From positions 1 through 53,398 of the forward strand of contig DJOD01000062.1 of assembly GCA_002437115.1 (NCBI GenBank): a stretch of DNA of 53,398 nucleotides, written 5' to 3'. The stretch is from Prevotella sp. UBA6447 (lineage in GTDB: Bacteria; Bacteroidota; Bacteroidia; Bacteroidales; Bacteroidaceae). Below, in pieces: positions 24,775 through 33,662 of the stretch (positions within the stretch are counted from its first letter, which is position 1; each line of letters opens with the position of its first letter). The position numbers and the translations under genes were made by a program. Under the pieces are notes generated by a model. That model saw only the letters and a program-made list of their open reading frames with translations, was not told the DNA's origin and did no database searches.

Positions 24775-26019
24775 TTATCCTCTGTCGGCTTGTAGGCCGA
24801 AGCGCTTGGTGGCTGAACGAACGGTATACCATACGGCACTCCATCCTGCCACCAAAACGGTGGCGAAGACCATGAGCACGTCAAGGTAATGGACGCTCAC
24901 GGGATAGGCATTCACCACGTAGCTGCCATCGGTGCCGCCCATGCGCACAAAGCCATACTGTTGTTGCAAGGCACACAGCGCCAGACCCAACACGATGCCG
25001 ATGAGCGCGCCAAAAACGCTAATCAGGCGGCCTTCAAAAAGGAACACGCGTCGCACTTGCTTATCTGAAGCACCCAGGTTGCGAAGCGTCTCCACGTCGT
25101 CGCGCTTGTCGATGATAAGCATGGAGAGAGAACCGATGATGTTGAAGCAGGCCACGATAAGGATGAAGGTGAGGAAGATGTAGGCCATAAGCTTCTCCAC
25201 TTGCATGATCTTGAACGTGTCGTGCTGTTGCTCATAGCGGTCTTCCACGAGATACTTGCTTCCACCTATCTGCTGCATTTCTTTTTTTACCGCATCGAGG
25301 TCGGAGCCAGGTTTCAGTCGAAATTCCATGGCTGAGATCATGCCCTGCTGACCGAAGATGTTTTGGGCAAAGCCCAAGCTGGTGAGAATGTAGTTCTTGT
25401 CGTATTTGCCTTGGTTCACGGCAAACACCACTCCGGGAGAGAGCAACGAGTCGACGACAAAGCCGTCTTGCGCGTTGCTCATGTCGAGTTGGCCTTCGCG
25501 GCGTGGTGCGTAGATGTGAAGGTAGCCGTTCCATTGCGCGTCGGTGCCAAGCGTCTGCGCCAGGCGGATGCCTGCAACGCCAAATTGCAGGTTGGCCGTG
25601 TGCAGGTTAAAGCTCCCCTGTCCATAGAGAATTTCCGTGATGTGGGTCAAATCGGCAAAGTTGTCTTCTACTCCTTTCACCGTCACCATGGCTTGCTTGC
25701 CGCCATACACCGCCAAGGCCATGTCTTCAAGTGTCTCAGTGGCCACCTCCACTTCTGGGAGTTGGCGCATCTTGGTCAGCACGGGGTCGTCGGAGGGTAC
25801 GGTCTTTCCTTGGGCCGGAAGAACCTTGAGTTGCGGGTCAAAGTTAGTGAAGAAACTCGCAACGAGGTCGTGGAAACCATTGAAGACGCTCAGCACGATG
25901 ACCAATGCCATGGTGGCGACGGCCACGCCGATGACGGATATCAGTGAGATGACGTTGATGGCGTGGGTCTTCTTCTTGGAGAAGAGGTAACGACGGGCAA
26001 TGAAAAAGGGAAAGTTCAT
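24775..26019 (-). CDS. FtsX-like permease of the LolC/LolE family
   Basis: The 414-residue protein has four membrane helices in the LolC/E arrangement. TM1 lies at about 20-45 after the FFIARRYLFSKKKTHAINVIS opening. A large periplasmic domain runs to about 265, followed by three C-terminal helices with the DKRDDVETLRNLGASDKQVRR coupling loop near 300. In Gram-negatives LolCDE extracts lipoproteins from the inner membrane for delivery to the outer membrane. It directly follows rbfA (19 bases), and that pairing is usual in Bacteroidota. The partner ATPase is not adjacent. Confidence 0.88.
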   Translation of the reverse strand: MNFPFFIARRYLFSKKKTHAINVISLISVIGVAVATMALVIVLSVFNGFHDLVASFFTNFDPQLKVLPAQGKTVPSDDPVLTKMRQLPEVEVATETLEDMALAVYGGKQAMVTVKGVEDNFADLTHITEILYGQGSFNLHTANLQFGVAGIRLAQTLGTDAQWNGYLHIYAPRREGQLDMSNAQDGFVVDSLLSPGVVFAVNQGKYDKNYILTSLGFAQNIFGQQGMISAMEFRLKPGSDLDAVKKEMQQIGGSKYLVEDRYEQQHDTFKIMQVEKLMAYIFLTFILIVACFNIIGSLSMLIIDKRDDVETLRNLGASDKQVRRVFLFEGRLISVFGALIGIVLGLALCALQQQYGFVRMGGTDGSYVVNAYPVSVHYLDVLMVFATVLVAGWSAVWYTVRSATKRFGLQADRG

Positions 26020-26038
26020 TTCTCAATGGGGAAGTTTT

Positions 26039-26374
26039 TCATTTCTTCAGCAACTCGTCGATGTGCTCGATGTAATCGAGACTGTCGTCGATGAAGAAGC
26101 GCAACTCGGGGATTATGCGCAGCTGGTTATGCACACGGCGTCCCAGTTCGTAGCGGATGCTTTTCTCGTTGGTGGTGATATTTTTGAGCAGTTCCTCTCC
26201 TCTGTTGGAAGGGAAGATGCTTAGGTAAGCCGTGCATATGCTCAGGTCGGGTGAGATGCGCACGCGAGTCACGCTTACAAGCACGCCGTGCATGCTGCGC
26301 GTTTGGCTCTGGAAAATTTCTGCAAGCTCCTTTTGGAGCAGTCTGGATATGCGGTTTTGTCTTGTCTCTTGCAT
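26039..26374 (-). CDS. rbfA: 30S ribosome-binding factor RbfA
   Basis: RbfA binds the maturing 30S subunit and is needed for 16S rRNA 5'-end processing and cold growth. The 111-residue protein has the KH-like fold signatures: RISRLLQKELAEIFQ at the N-terminus, VSVTRVRISPDLS near 35, and the C-terminal IPELRFFIDDSLDYIEHIDELL. It is the first gene of a two-gene unit with the LolC/E-type permease. Confidence 0.95.
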   Translation of the reverse strand: MQETRQNRISRLLQKELAEIFQSQTRSMHGVLVSVTRVRISPDLSICTAYLSIFPSNRGEELLKNITTNEKSIRYELGRRVHNQLRIIPELRFFIDDSLDYIEHIDELLKK

Positions 26375-26441
26375 ATTGTCAGTTCTTATTGGTTATTGTA
26401 TTTGTTGTTCCGTGTTGCCCTTTTTCATTTGCTTAACAATG

Positions 26442-26462
26442 TTTTTAGCAAATTGCTAAAAA
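26442..26462. repeat. 21-bp palindrome upstream of rbfA
   Basis: TTTTTAGCAA, one base, TTGCTAAAAA: a perfect 10-bp dyad in the 193-bp gap between murI and rbfA. It could be a weak terminator for murI or an operator for rbfA; there is nothing else to decide between them. Confidence 0.4.
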
Positions 26463-26567
26463 TACCTTTTCATTCGGTTAATCTGCTTTTGAGGCTCCAA
26501 CCGTTTGTTTTTTCTTCCTGTCAAGGCTGTCTTTTGATTTTGTTTGAGCTTCTTGCATAGGGCAATC

Positions 26568-27410
26568 TTAGTGTGCCTCAAGATCCACATGCTCTACGCT
26601 GATGTCATCGCGAAGGAAGATAGAGGCTGTTTCCTTGAAACGTTCGGGATTCTCCGTGGTGTAGTAATGGCACGTGGATCCCTTGGTAAGCGAGGATTCC
26701 ATGTCGTTATGTCTGATCAGATAGTCTTTCAGGCTACTTGCCACATATTCGCTTTGAGGCACGATGGTTACCCCAGGCTTGGTGTATTTCAGAATTTTTG
26801 GCATGAGGATGGGGTAGTGCGTACATCCGAGGATGATGGTGTCAATTAGCGGATCCTTGTCCATGAGCTGGTCGATACGCTTTTTCACGAAGTAGTCGGC
26901 ACCGGGTGAGTCGGCCTCATTGTATTCTATGAGAGGCACCCAGAAGGGACATGCCTGTCCGGTTACCTTGATGTTAGGCCAGAGCTTGGCTATTTCCAAG
27001 CTGTAACTTTGACTCTTCACCGTTCCCTCTGTGGCGAGCAGGCCCACGTGTCCGTTTCGAGTGAGCTTGCCGATTACCTCTGCTGTCGGCCTAATGACAC
27101 CCAACACGCGACGTGTGGGATCCCACAATGGCAAGTCATTCTGCTGTATGGTTCGCAAGGCTTTGGCTGATGCGGTGTTGCATCCGAGGATGACCAATCT
27201 GCATCCTATGTCGAATAACTTGCGAACAGCTTGCCTTGTGAACTCGTATACCACATCGAACGAGCGTGGACCATATGGGGCTCGTGCATTGTCGCCAATG
27301 TAAATGTAATCGTATTCGGGCAGCAACTGGCGTATGCCATGCAGGATGGTAAGTCCCCCGTAGCCAGAGTCGAACACTCCGATGGGACCTTTCTTGCTAT
27401 TGTTGTTCAT
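26568..27410 (-). CDS. murI: Glutamate racemase
   Basis: MurI supplies D-glutamate for peptidoglycan. The 280-residue protein has IGVFDSGYGGLTI near residue 11, both catalytic Cys in GCNTASA (about residue 78) and ILGCTHYPIL (about 192), and a normal length. It is the last gene of the bamA/ompH cluster, 74 bases after the third ompH-like gene. Confidence 0.96.
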   Translation of the reverse strand: MNNNSKKGPIGVFDSGYGGLTILHGIRQLLPEYDYIYIGDNARAPYGPRSFDVVYEFTRQAVRKLFDIGCRLVILGCNTASAKALRTIQQNDLPLWDPTRRVLGVIRPTAEVIGKLTRNGHVGLLATEGTVKSQSYSLEIAKLWPNIKVTGQACPFWVPLIEYNEADSPGADYFVKKRIDQLMDKDPLIDTIILGCTHYPILMPKILKYTKPGVTIVPQSEYVASSLKDYLIRHNDMESSLTKGSTCHYYTTENPERFKETASIFLRDDISVEHVDLEAH

Positions 27411-27484
27411 GACGGGAAGCTTGTGGTTGTTTGAAGCGTGTTATGGGTGGAACGTTGTGGTATGTCAAGCGAAGCTCGCTGAAC

Positions 27485-28054
27485 CTATCGAATGGTGTTG
27501 TCGATATCCCCTTGGACGTCGAATCCAATTGTGTTGTCGATGAAAGGTGCGGCATCGTTGTCTGTGTTGAGAATGAAAGCCAAGCCTTTCTCTTTGCCCA
27601 CTTTCTGCAGGGCGGCGGCAATTTTTTCGCGCAAGGGCTTGTAGGCGTTGTCCTCGGCTTCCTTCAGCAAGCGCTTGGCCTCGGCCTTGAAGGCCATGTT
27701 CTTCTCCATGAGCTCTTGCAGTTCAGCCTGACGCTTGTGCCTTATTGAGGGAGCGAAGTCGCGTTGCTCATCAAGAAACAACTCATACTTTTGGTTGAAT
27801 TCTTCTTCGACGCGCTTCATTTCAGCGTCGTATTTGGCTCTCAAATCGTCCAGGTTACGCTGTGCGATGGCGTGGTCGGGCATGGCCTCAAAAGTCCTCT
27901 TATAGCTGAAAAAGCCGAATCGGAAGGGCTGCACGTTGGTATTGGCACTGGCGTGAACCGTCTCCGTGGCTGTTGCAGCCACAGGGTTGTTGTTCTGTGC
28001 GAACGCTGGCGCGGTTGCAGAGGCAATGAGTAATGATAGGAAAAGACGTTTCAT
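27485..28054 (-). CDS. OmpH/Skp-like periplasmic chaperone (third copy)
   Basis: The 189-residue protein has a signal peptide ending at AFAQ (residue 20). A variable 25-residue region follows, then a coiled-coil-forming OmpH domain (about 48-185) with FSYKRTFEAMPDHAIAQRNL, a Lys/Glu-rich helix, and ENMAFKAEAKRLLKEAEDN. Skp trimers hold outer-membrane proteins in the periplasm on the way to BAM. It is the most divergent of three successive copies downstream of bamA and is separated from the second by a 150-bp gap with a strong hairpin. Confidence 0.9.
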   Translation of the reverse strand: MKRLFLSLLIASATAPAFAQNNNPVAATATETVHASANTNVQPFRFGFFSYKRTFEAMPDHAIAQRNLDDLRAKYDAEMKRVEEEFNQKYELFLDEQRDFAPSIRHKRQAELQELMEKNMAFKAEAKRLLKEAEDNAYKPLREKIAAALQKVGKEKGLAFILNTDNDAAPFIDNTIGFDVQGDIDNTIR

Positions 28055-28137
28055 TGTAAGGGGTTTTGTTGTTGTTGTGCCTTGTTGGCAGTTTGCGGAT
28101 TGGAAAGTGCGAGAGTAGGCATGCCTGAAAAGGCAAC

Positions 28138-28175
28138 CGCTCGCAGGAGCAGGTCTGCACCTATTCCTGCGAGCG
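28138..28175. repeat. Intercistronic hairpin between ompH-like genes
   Basis: Perfect 11-bp stem CGCTCGCAGGA/TCCTGCGAGCG with a 16-base loop. No T-run follows, so it is more likely an mRNA-stabilising or processing structure than a terminator. Confidence 0.6.
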
Positions 28176-28204
28176 GATGGTTCATGGTGTGTGTTAGGGC
28201 GCGC

Positions 28205-28699
28205 TTATTTCATCTTGGCGATTTCTGCCTGCACCTTGCTTGTCACATCCTCCACAGCTGTTCCCATGTAAGGAGCGCTGCCATCCTCGAAGATAAAGGT
28301 GTAGCCACCGGCCTTTCCGACGCTTGTGATGGCGTTCATGATCTTGGTCTGGATGGGTTGCATCAGTTCCTGCTGCTTCTTCTGCAGCTCGGTCTGTGCG
28401 TCTTGTCCAGCCTGCTGGATTTTCTGGCTCAGGTTGGTCAGCTCAGTCTCCTTCTGCTCCTGCTGCGTCTTGTTCATCGTGCTCTTGTGCTGCTGATAGT
28501 CGTCGAGCTGGCGCTGAAATTCCTTTTGCATGCTTTCCAGGTCGTTCTGCTTCTGTTTCTGCAGGGCTTGGAACTCGCCATTGGCTTTGGCCACCTCTGG
28601 CAGGGCGTTGAAGATGGTCTGTGAATCAACCTTGCCAAACTTCTGTGCGAATGTGGCCAGCGGAGCCATCAGCATGATCATTAATAAAATCTTTTTCAT
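28205..28699 (-). CDS. OmpH/Skp-like periplasmic chaperone (second copy)
   Basis: This 164-residue protein has a signal peptide ending near TFAQ (residue 18), then KFGKVDSQTIFNALPEVAKA, the usual OmpH opening. A long Gln/Lys/Glu-rich coiled coil follows, then the C-terminal strand segment TFIFEDGSAPYMG. At 164 residues it is the standard Skp size. It lies between the first and third copies, downstream of bamA, and fits a chaperone feeding the BAM machine. Confidence 0.93.
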   Translation of the reverse strand: MKKILLMIMLMAPLATFAQKFGKVDSQTIFNALPEVAKANGEFQALQKQKQNDLESMQKEFQRQLDDYQQHKSTMNKTQQEQKETELTNLSQKIQQAGQDAQTELQKKQQELMQPIQTKIMNAITSVGKAGGYTFIFEDGSAPYMGTAVEDVTSKVQAEIAKMK

Positions 28700-28817
28700 G
28701 TTTTTGTCTTTGATTGATATGATTTTTCTTATTTTGATTGTTATTTGGAGCCTTGTGGCCTTCCTGTTCTTATGCGAACGTTCTTCCTTTCTCGCTTATG
28801 GGGCTTAGCTGCCGGCA

Positions 28818-29363
28818 TCAATAGCCCAGTTTCTGCAGCACTTCCTGCGAGATGTCAATCTTTGGTGATCCGAAGATGATGCCTGTGTCGGAGGCTCTGT
28901 CGATGACCAACGAGTAGCCCCTGAGGTCAGCAATCTCTTTCACAGCATTGTATATTTCCTCCTGAATGGGTGTCATGAGGCTTTCGCGCTTCTTGAAAAG
29001 CTCGCCCTCAGGGCCGAAATATTTCTTCTTGAGATCAGAGGCTTCCTTTTCCTTGGCCATGATTTGGTCTTGTTTGGCTTTCTTCTGTTCTTGTGACAGG
29101 AACACCACCTCGTTTTGATAATTCTTGTACATGGTTGCGGCTTCTGTGTTGAGTGCTTCCACCTCGGCCTGCCATTTCTTCGTCACTTGGTTGAGTTGCT
29201 CGTTGGCCCGCTCGTAGGCAGGAATGTTTTTCAGCACATATTCCATGTCGACCAGCGCAAACTTTTGAGCTTGTGCCTTGCTAATTGGCATGAGTGCGAA
29301 CAAGCAGAGGAGGAGCAGGCTTGTCAGCCTGCCACACCTTTTACGATGGTTGAAGTTTGTCAT
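28818..29363 (-). CDS. OmpH/Skp-like periplasmic chaperone (first copy)
   Basis: From the ATG at 29363 the protein has 181 residues: a signal peptide ending at AQAQ, KFALVDMEYVLKNIPAYERA, a long coiled coil with SQEQKKAKQDQIMAKEKEAS, and GYSLVIDRASDTGIIFGSP near the C-terminus. An in-frame ATG at 29468 would overlap the bamA stop region and add 35 polar residues before the signal peptide, so I prefer 29363. It is the first of three OmpH-like genes after bamA. Confidence 0.92.
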   Translation of the reverse strand: MTNFNHRKRCGRLTSLLLLCLFALMPISKAQAQKFALVDMEYVLKNIPAYERANEQLNQVTKKWQAEVEALNTEAATMYKNYQNEVVFLSQEQKKAKQDQIMAKEKEASDLKKKYFGPEGELFKKRESLMTPIQEEIYNAVKEIADLRGYSLVIDRASDTGIIFGSPKIDISQEVLQKLGY

Positions 29364-29494
29364 GTTCTTTTGTCTTGTTGTTTTGTGGTTACTCGTTGCG
29401 CCTGTGACTGTTAGACGCTTCATCTTTTCATTTGTTACAGGGAAGTTTTTTCTGGAATGTGACACCACTTTCCTTTCCTCCCTTTCCCAAAGTG

Positions 29495-32125
29495 TTAGAA
29501 CTCTTGGCCGAGGATAAAGTGGAACTGTCCGCCTCCCTGCTTTTGGCCGAGGAAGTATTTGTCGAAGCCGTAGGCCCAGTCAATACCCATGAGGCCGACC
29601 ATGGGCAGGAAGATTCGCACGCCGACGCCTGCTGAGCGTTTCATGTCGAAGGGGTTAAACTTCTTGGTGTCGTTCCAAGCGTTTCCGCCCTCGAGGAAGG
29701 TCAGTCCGTAGATGGTGGTGTTGCCCAGCATGAACGGGTAACGCAGCTCCAGCGTGAAGCGGTCGTAGGCGTAGCCTTCATAGCCGTATGGCGTGAGGTT
29801 TCCGTTGTCGTAACCACGCAGTCCGATGGTTTCGGTGGCATATCCGTATGAGTATCCGCTCATGCCGTCGCCGCCCATGTAATAGGTCTCAAACGGGCTC
29901 TTTTTGTACTTGTTGAAACTTCCGAGCAAGCCCATCTCCACGCGGGTCATCAGCACGAAAGTCTTCTGTGCCGAGGTGAGGGCAGTGAAAGTGCGTGCCT
30001 TGAACTTCCATTTGTGGTATTCAATCCAGCGGTACTTGTCTTGCTGCTCTTTCAGGTAGTTGGACGAATGGGTGTCGTTGGCGAGGTTCTTGTAATCCTT
30101 GCCGTCCCAAAGCGACCAAGGCGGTGTGACGGTGACGCTGGCCGTGAACTCCGAGCCACGGCGCGGGAACAACTGGTTGTCGGTCGACGTGCGGTTGAGC
30201 GCGATGCTGAGGTTCAAGTTGTTGGAGTTTCCGTTGGTGAGGAGGAAGTATCTCCAGTTTTTCAGCATGTATCGCGTGTAGGACAACTGCACGGAGAGTG
30301 TGAAGTAGTCGTCGGGCCAGCGCAGGCGCTTGCCCCATCCGACGTTCACGCCCAGCATCTTCACATACTTGTCGGGGTCGTAGTAGTTCTCGTAGTTGGA
30401 GTAGTTGTAGCCGTAGCTGTTGTAACCGTACAAGTAGTTCATGTAGCTGTTTTGCCAGGCGGTGTTGTAGTAGTTGCTCGACACGTCGGTCGACTTCGAG
30501 TAGTAGGCTCCGACGGAGAACTGTATGGGTCGCTTCCCGCCAAACCAGTTGGTGGAGTAGCTCATGTTGTAGCTTTGGTAGTAGGAGGCGTTGGTCTGCA
30601 CGCCGAGCGACAGCTTCTCGCCGTCGCCTACGGGCAGGATGCCTCGGTGGGCCTTGTTCTTTCCAAAGAGGTTAGCCATGGAGAAGTTGTTGAGCGTGAG
30701 CCCCACACGGCCGATGATGCCAGTCTGTCCCCATCCCAGCGAGAACTCCACCTGGTCGTTCGACTTCTGCTCCAGGTTCCAGTTCACGTCGACCGTTCCG
30801 TCCTCGGTGTTGGGTCGCACGTCGGGAATCACTTTCTCCTGGTCGAAGTGTCCCATCGAGGCCAGCTCGCGTGCCGAGCGCATCAGCGCCTCGCGCGAGA
30901 AGAGGTCGCCGGGCTTGGTGCGCAGCTCGCGCCTGACCACGTTTTCGTAGAGGCGTGTGTTGCCCGTGATGCGCACGTGGCTCAAGTGGGCCTGCGGACC
31001 CTCGTAGACCCGCATCTCCAGGTCGATGGAGTCGCCCACGACGTTCACCTCCGTGGCGTTGATTTGCGAGAACACATAGCCGTTATTGTAGTAGAGGTTG
31101 CTCACGGCGTCGTCGTCGGTGGTGAGGCGCTTCTCCATGAGCTTCTGGTTATAGACGCTGCCCTTGTGCATCCCGAGCAGGTGCGAGAGCACGTCAGAGT
31201 TGTAAACGGTGTTGCCCACCCATTGGATGTTTCGCAGGTAGTATTTCTGCCCCTCGTCTACTTTCACCCACACGTTGACGTGCTTGGGGTCTACGTTCCA
31301 CACGCTGTCGCCGAGGATGACGGCATCGCGGTATCCCAACTCGTTGTATTTCTCGATGAGCTTCTCCTTGTCGGCTTTCCAGCGCTCGGGCGTAAACTTC
31401 TTGGCCTTGAGGAAGGTCGACAGCTTGCCGGCCTCGTGGGTCTTGGCGAACGCGCCCTTGCGGAACAGGCCGCCCTTGATTTTCCGGTCAGAGAGTTTCT
31501 TGTTTCCTTCGATGATGATGTGGCGCACGCGCATTTTCTGCTTCTTGTCGATGATGACATCGAGAATCACCTGGTTCTTCGATGCCACGTCGTCGCGTTG
31601 CTGGATGTCGATGTCGGCATTCTTGAAACCCTTGTCATCATAGTATTTCTTGGCCAGTGTCTTGGCGCGGTCAATCATGTTGGGTGTGATTTGTCCGCCC
31701 TTGAGGATGCCCAATGTCTGCTCCAGGTCTTGTCGCTCGCTTTTTTTCAGCCCCACGTAGTTGATTTGCGACACGCGCGGCCGCGCCTTCAGGGCGATGT
31801 GCAGGTACACCTTGTCGCCCACGATCGAGTCGGCCGCAATTTGCACGTCGGAGAACAAGCCGTGGTTCCAGTAGCGTTTCACGGCGTCTGTGATGGCCGT
31901 TCCAGGCAGTTCGATGTGTTGTCCCACCGTCAGTCCCGATATGCCGGTGAGCATGTAGTCCTCGTAGCCTTCCATTCCCGACACGCTGATTCCTCCGATG
32001 ACCACGTCGCGTGGTGTCCCGGCGTAGGTGATGTCGGGGTGGATGATGCGGTCCTGGGCGTTGCCGGCTGTGCAGCATGCCAGCAGGGCAAGGCTCAACA
32101 GAGCTTTATGTTTGATATTGTACAT
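29495..32125 (-). CDS. bamA: Outer membrane protein assembly factor BamA (Omp85)
   Basis: BamA folds beta-barrel proteins into the outer membrane. The 876 residues start with a signal peptide ending at NAQ. Five POTRA-like domains follow to about residue 425, with ITGNTRLYENVVRRELRTKPGD in the last. The C-terminal Omp85 barrel carries the conserved RGYD-type motif (GLRGYDNGNLTPYG near 755) and a C-terminal strand ending FHFILGQEF. Some loops are Tyr/Asn-rich (about 560-590). The neighbours uppS upstream and ompH-like genes downstream are the standard envelope cluster order. Confidence 0.97.
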   Translation of the reverse strand: MYNIKHKALLSLALLACCTAGNAQDRIIHPDITYAGTPRDVVIGGISVSGMEGYEDYMLTGISGLTVGQHIELPGTAITDAVKRYWNHGLFSDVQIAADSIVGDKVYLHIALKARPRVSQINYVGLKKSERQDLEQTLGILKGGQITPNMIDRAKTLAKKYYDDKGFKNADIDIQQRDDVASKNQVILDVIIDKKQKMRVRHIIIEGNKKLSDRKIKGGLFRKGAFAKTHEAGKLSTFLKAKKFTPERWKADKEKLIEKYNELGYRDAVILGDSVWNVDPKHVNVWVKVDEGQKYYLRNIQWVGNTVYNSDVLSHLLGMHKGSVYNQKLMEKRLTTDDDAVSNLYYNNGYVFSQINATEVNVVGDSIDLEMRVYEGPQAHLSHVRITGNTRLYENVVRRELRTKPGDLFSREALMRSARELASMGHFDQEKVIPDVRPNTEDGTVDVNWNLEQKSNDQVEFSLGWGQTGIIGRVGLTLNNFSMANLFGKNKAHRGILPVGDGEKLSLGVQTNASYYQSYNMSYSTNWFGGKRPIQFSVGAYYSKSTDVSSNYYNTAWQNSYMNYLYGYNSYGYNYSNYENYYDPDKYVKMLGVNVGWGKRLRWPDDYFTLSVQLSYTRYMLKNWRYFLLTNGNSNNLNLSIALNRTSTDNQLFPRRGSEFTASVTVTPPWSLWDGKDYKNLANDTHSSNYLKEQQDKYRWIEYHKWKFKARTFTALTSAQKTFVLMTRVEMGLLGSFNKYKKSPFETYYMGGDGMSGYSYGYATETIGLRGYDNGNLTPYGYEGYAYDRFTLELRYPFMLGNTTIYGLTFLEGGNAWNDTKKFNPFDMKRSAGVGVRIFLPMVGLMGIDWAYGFDKYFLGQKQGGGQFHFILGQEF

Positions 32126-32195
32126 CCTGTGATTGCTATGTGCTTAGTCTTTATGTGTGTGTCCGTGGTGGGTTGCCGGTTGATTCCCGGCTTCC

Positions 32196-32927
32196 TCATT
32201 GTTGTTTTTCCACCTGTGCCTCGGTCTTTCCGTAGCGCCGCTGCCGTCCCTGGTAGCTTTCGATGGCCTTCTGCAGGTCGGCCTCTGAGAAGTCGGGCCA
32301 GTAGGTGTCGCAGAAGTAGAGCTCCGAGTAGGCAATCTGCCAGAGCAGGAAGTTGCTCACCCGACACTCGCCGCCCGTGCGTATCAGCAGGTCGGGGTCG
32401 GGCATGAATGTGGTCTGCAGGTGGCGTGCCACGTAGTCCTCGGTGATGTCTTCAGGCTTCACTGAGCCAGGTTTGTCGCAGGCCTCGGCCACGATTTGGC
32501 TCACGGCATGGGTGATTTCCCAGCGTGCTGAGTAGCTGAGGGCCACCACCATGGTCATGGCCGTGTTGCCGGCCGTGTGGGCCTCGGTCTCGCGCAACTT
32601 CTGTTGCACCTCCTCGGGCAGGCGGCTCCTGTCTCCGATAACGCGGAAGCGCACGTTGTTCTTCATGAAAATCTCGTCCTCGAGGGCTGTGAGCACCAGT
32701 CCCATGAGCGCGTGTATCTCATGGGCGGGGCGACTCCAGTTTTCGGTGGAGAAGGTGTACAGCGTGAGGAACTTCACGCCGAGGCGCGTGCATTCCGACG
32801 TGATGCGCCTGACGGTGTCCACGCCAGCCTGGTGCCCGAAACTTCGGTCTTTGCCGCGCTCGGTGGCCCACCGTCCGTTGCCGTCCATGATGATGGCTAT
32901 GTGTTGGGGTATGCGTGTCATGTCCAT
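32196..32927 (-). CDS. uppS: Isoprenyl transferase (undecaprenyl diphosphate synthase)
   Basis: UppS makes the C55 lipid carrier for peptidoglycan and surface glycans from isopentenyl diphosphate. The 243-residue protein has HIAIIMDGNGRWA near residue 9 (catalytic Asp), the FSTENWSRP motif near 78, and the C-terminal DLLIRTGGECRVSNFLLWQ with the SELYF stretch. It is six bases downstream of the porG-like gene and 70 bases upstream of bamA. Confidence 0.97.
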   Translation of the reverse strand: MDMTRIPQHIAIIMDGNGRWATERGKDRSFGHQAGVDTVRRITSECTRLGVKFLTLYTFSTENWSRPAHEIHALMGLVLTALEDEIFMKNNVRFRVIGDRSRLPEEVQQKLRETEAHTAGNTAMTMVVALSYSARWEITHAVSQIVAEACDKPGSVKPEDITEDYVARHLQTTFMPDPDLLIRTGGECRVSNFLLWQIAYSELYFCDTYWPDFSEADLQKAIESYQGRQRRYGKTEAQVEKQQ

Positions 32928-32933
32928 GTTTTC

Positions 32934-33614
32934 TTATTCTTTATTGCAGGTCACGCACTTGGGCATGAAGCTGTAAGTGAGCGTCAACTGTAGGGTCGAG
33001 TAGCAGTCGGTGTTCTTGAAGAGCCCGGTGCTCTCAATGTGGTAAGGGTCTTTCACGCCGTCGAGCTTGTCGCTCTGCGAGAAATGGATGGCCCACTCCA
33101 GACCGATGTTGAGGCGTTCGTTGACCTTGTATTTCGCGCCCAGCGCGATGGGCAGGTCAAACGTGAGCTGGCCCTTGTCGTCGGTGTCGGCGTAGGTGGC
33201 CGCGAGACCCGCCGACACGTAGGGTGCCAGCCGCTTGGCCCCCCGGTAATCGCGCCCCGTGCCGTAGGGCAGGAAGTTGTACTCGTATGCCACGCCCATG
33301 TCGAAGAGCTTGTTCTTGAATGTGTAGGGCTTTTCGGCATAGTCGGGGTAGTAGGTCTCCACGTCGGCCGATGAGCCTTTCATCGTCCCATAGCTCACGT
33401 TCATCTTCAAGGCCATGTAAGGGTTGAGGATGTAGCGTGCCAGCACGGTTGCCATGGGCTGCAAGTCTTTGGTGATGTTGCCGTTGAAGTCGCCGAGGTA
33501 TCCCATCATGCCCATGCCGCCGCCTATCTCCATGCGGTATTGCGGGTCGTCTTGTGCCCTCAGGGGCGCACAAGCCAACGCCAGGAGCGTCAGTGTCATG
33601 AGCAGCTGTTTCAT
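32934..33614 (-). CDS. PorG-like outer membrane protein (DUF6089 family), likely T9SS component
   Basis: The 226-residue protein has a signal peptide (MKQLLMTLTLLALACAPLRAQ), then a small predicted barrel opening YRMEIGGGMGMMGYLGDFNG and ending LQLTLTYSF plus a short Cys-containing tail. The pattern and position just upstream of uppS and bamA match PorG, an outer membrane protein that interacts with the PorK/PorN ring of the type IX secretion system in Porphyromonas. This is supported by the two T9SS-tailed proteins elsewhere in the window. Other porKLMN genes are not in this window. Confidence 0.78.
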   Translation of the reverse strand: MKQLLMTLTLLALACAPLRAQDDPQYRMEIGGGMGMMGYLGDFNGNITKDLQPMATVLARYILNPYMALKMNVSYGTMKGSSADVETYYPDYAEKPYTFKNKLFDMGVAYEYNFLPYGTGRDYRGAKRLAPYVSAGLAATYADTDDKGQLTFDLPIALGAKYKVNERLNIGLEWAIHFSQSDKLDGVKDPYHIESTGLFKNTDCYSTLQLTLTYSFMPKCVTCNKE

Positions 33615-33662
33615 GGTGTTTGTGCAGATGGGTGGGTGAGGGATCTTGCTGTCCTTCGGATG

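Noticed and set aside
30014..32407. 797-codon open frame on the plus strand
   Set aside because: It is the antisense of bamA and uppS, with His/Val/Leu-biased composition typical of reading G/C-ending codons backwards. No signal, motif or start context supports it.
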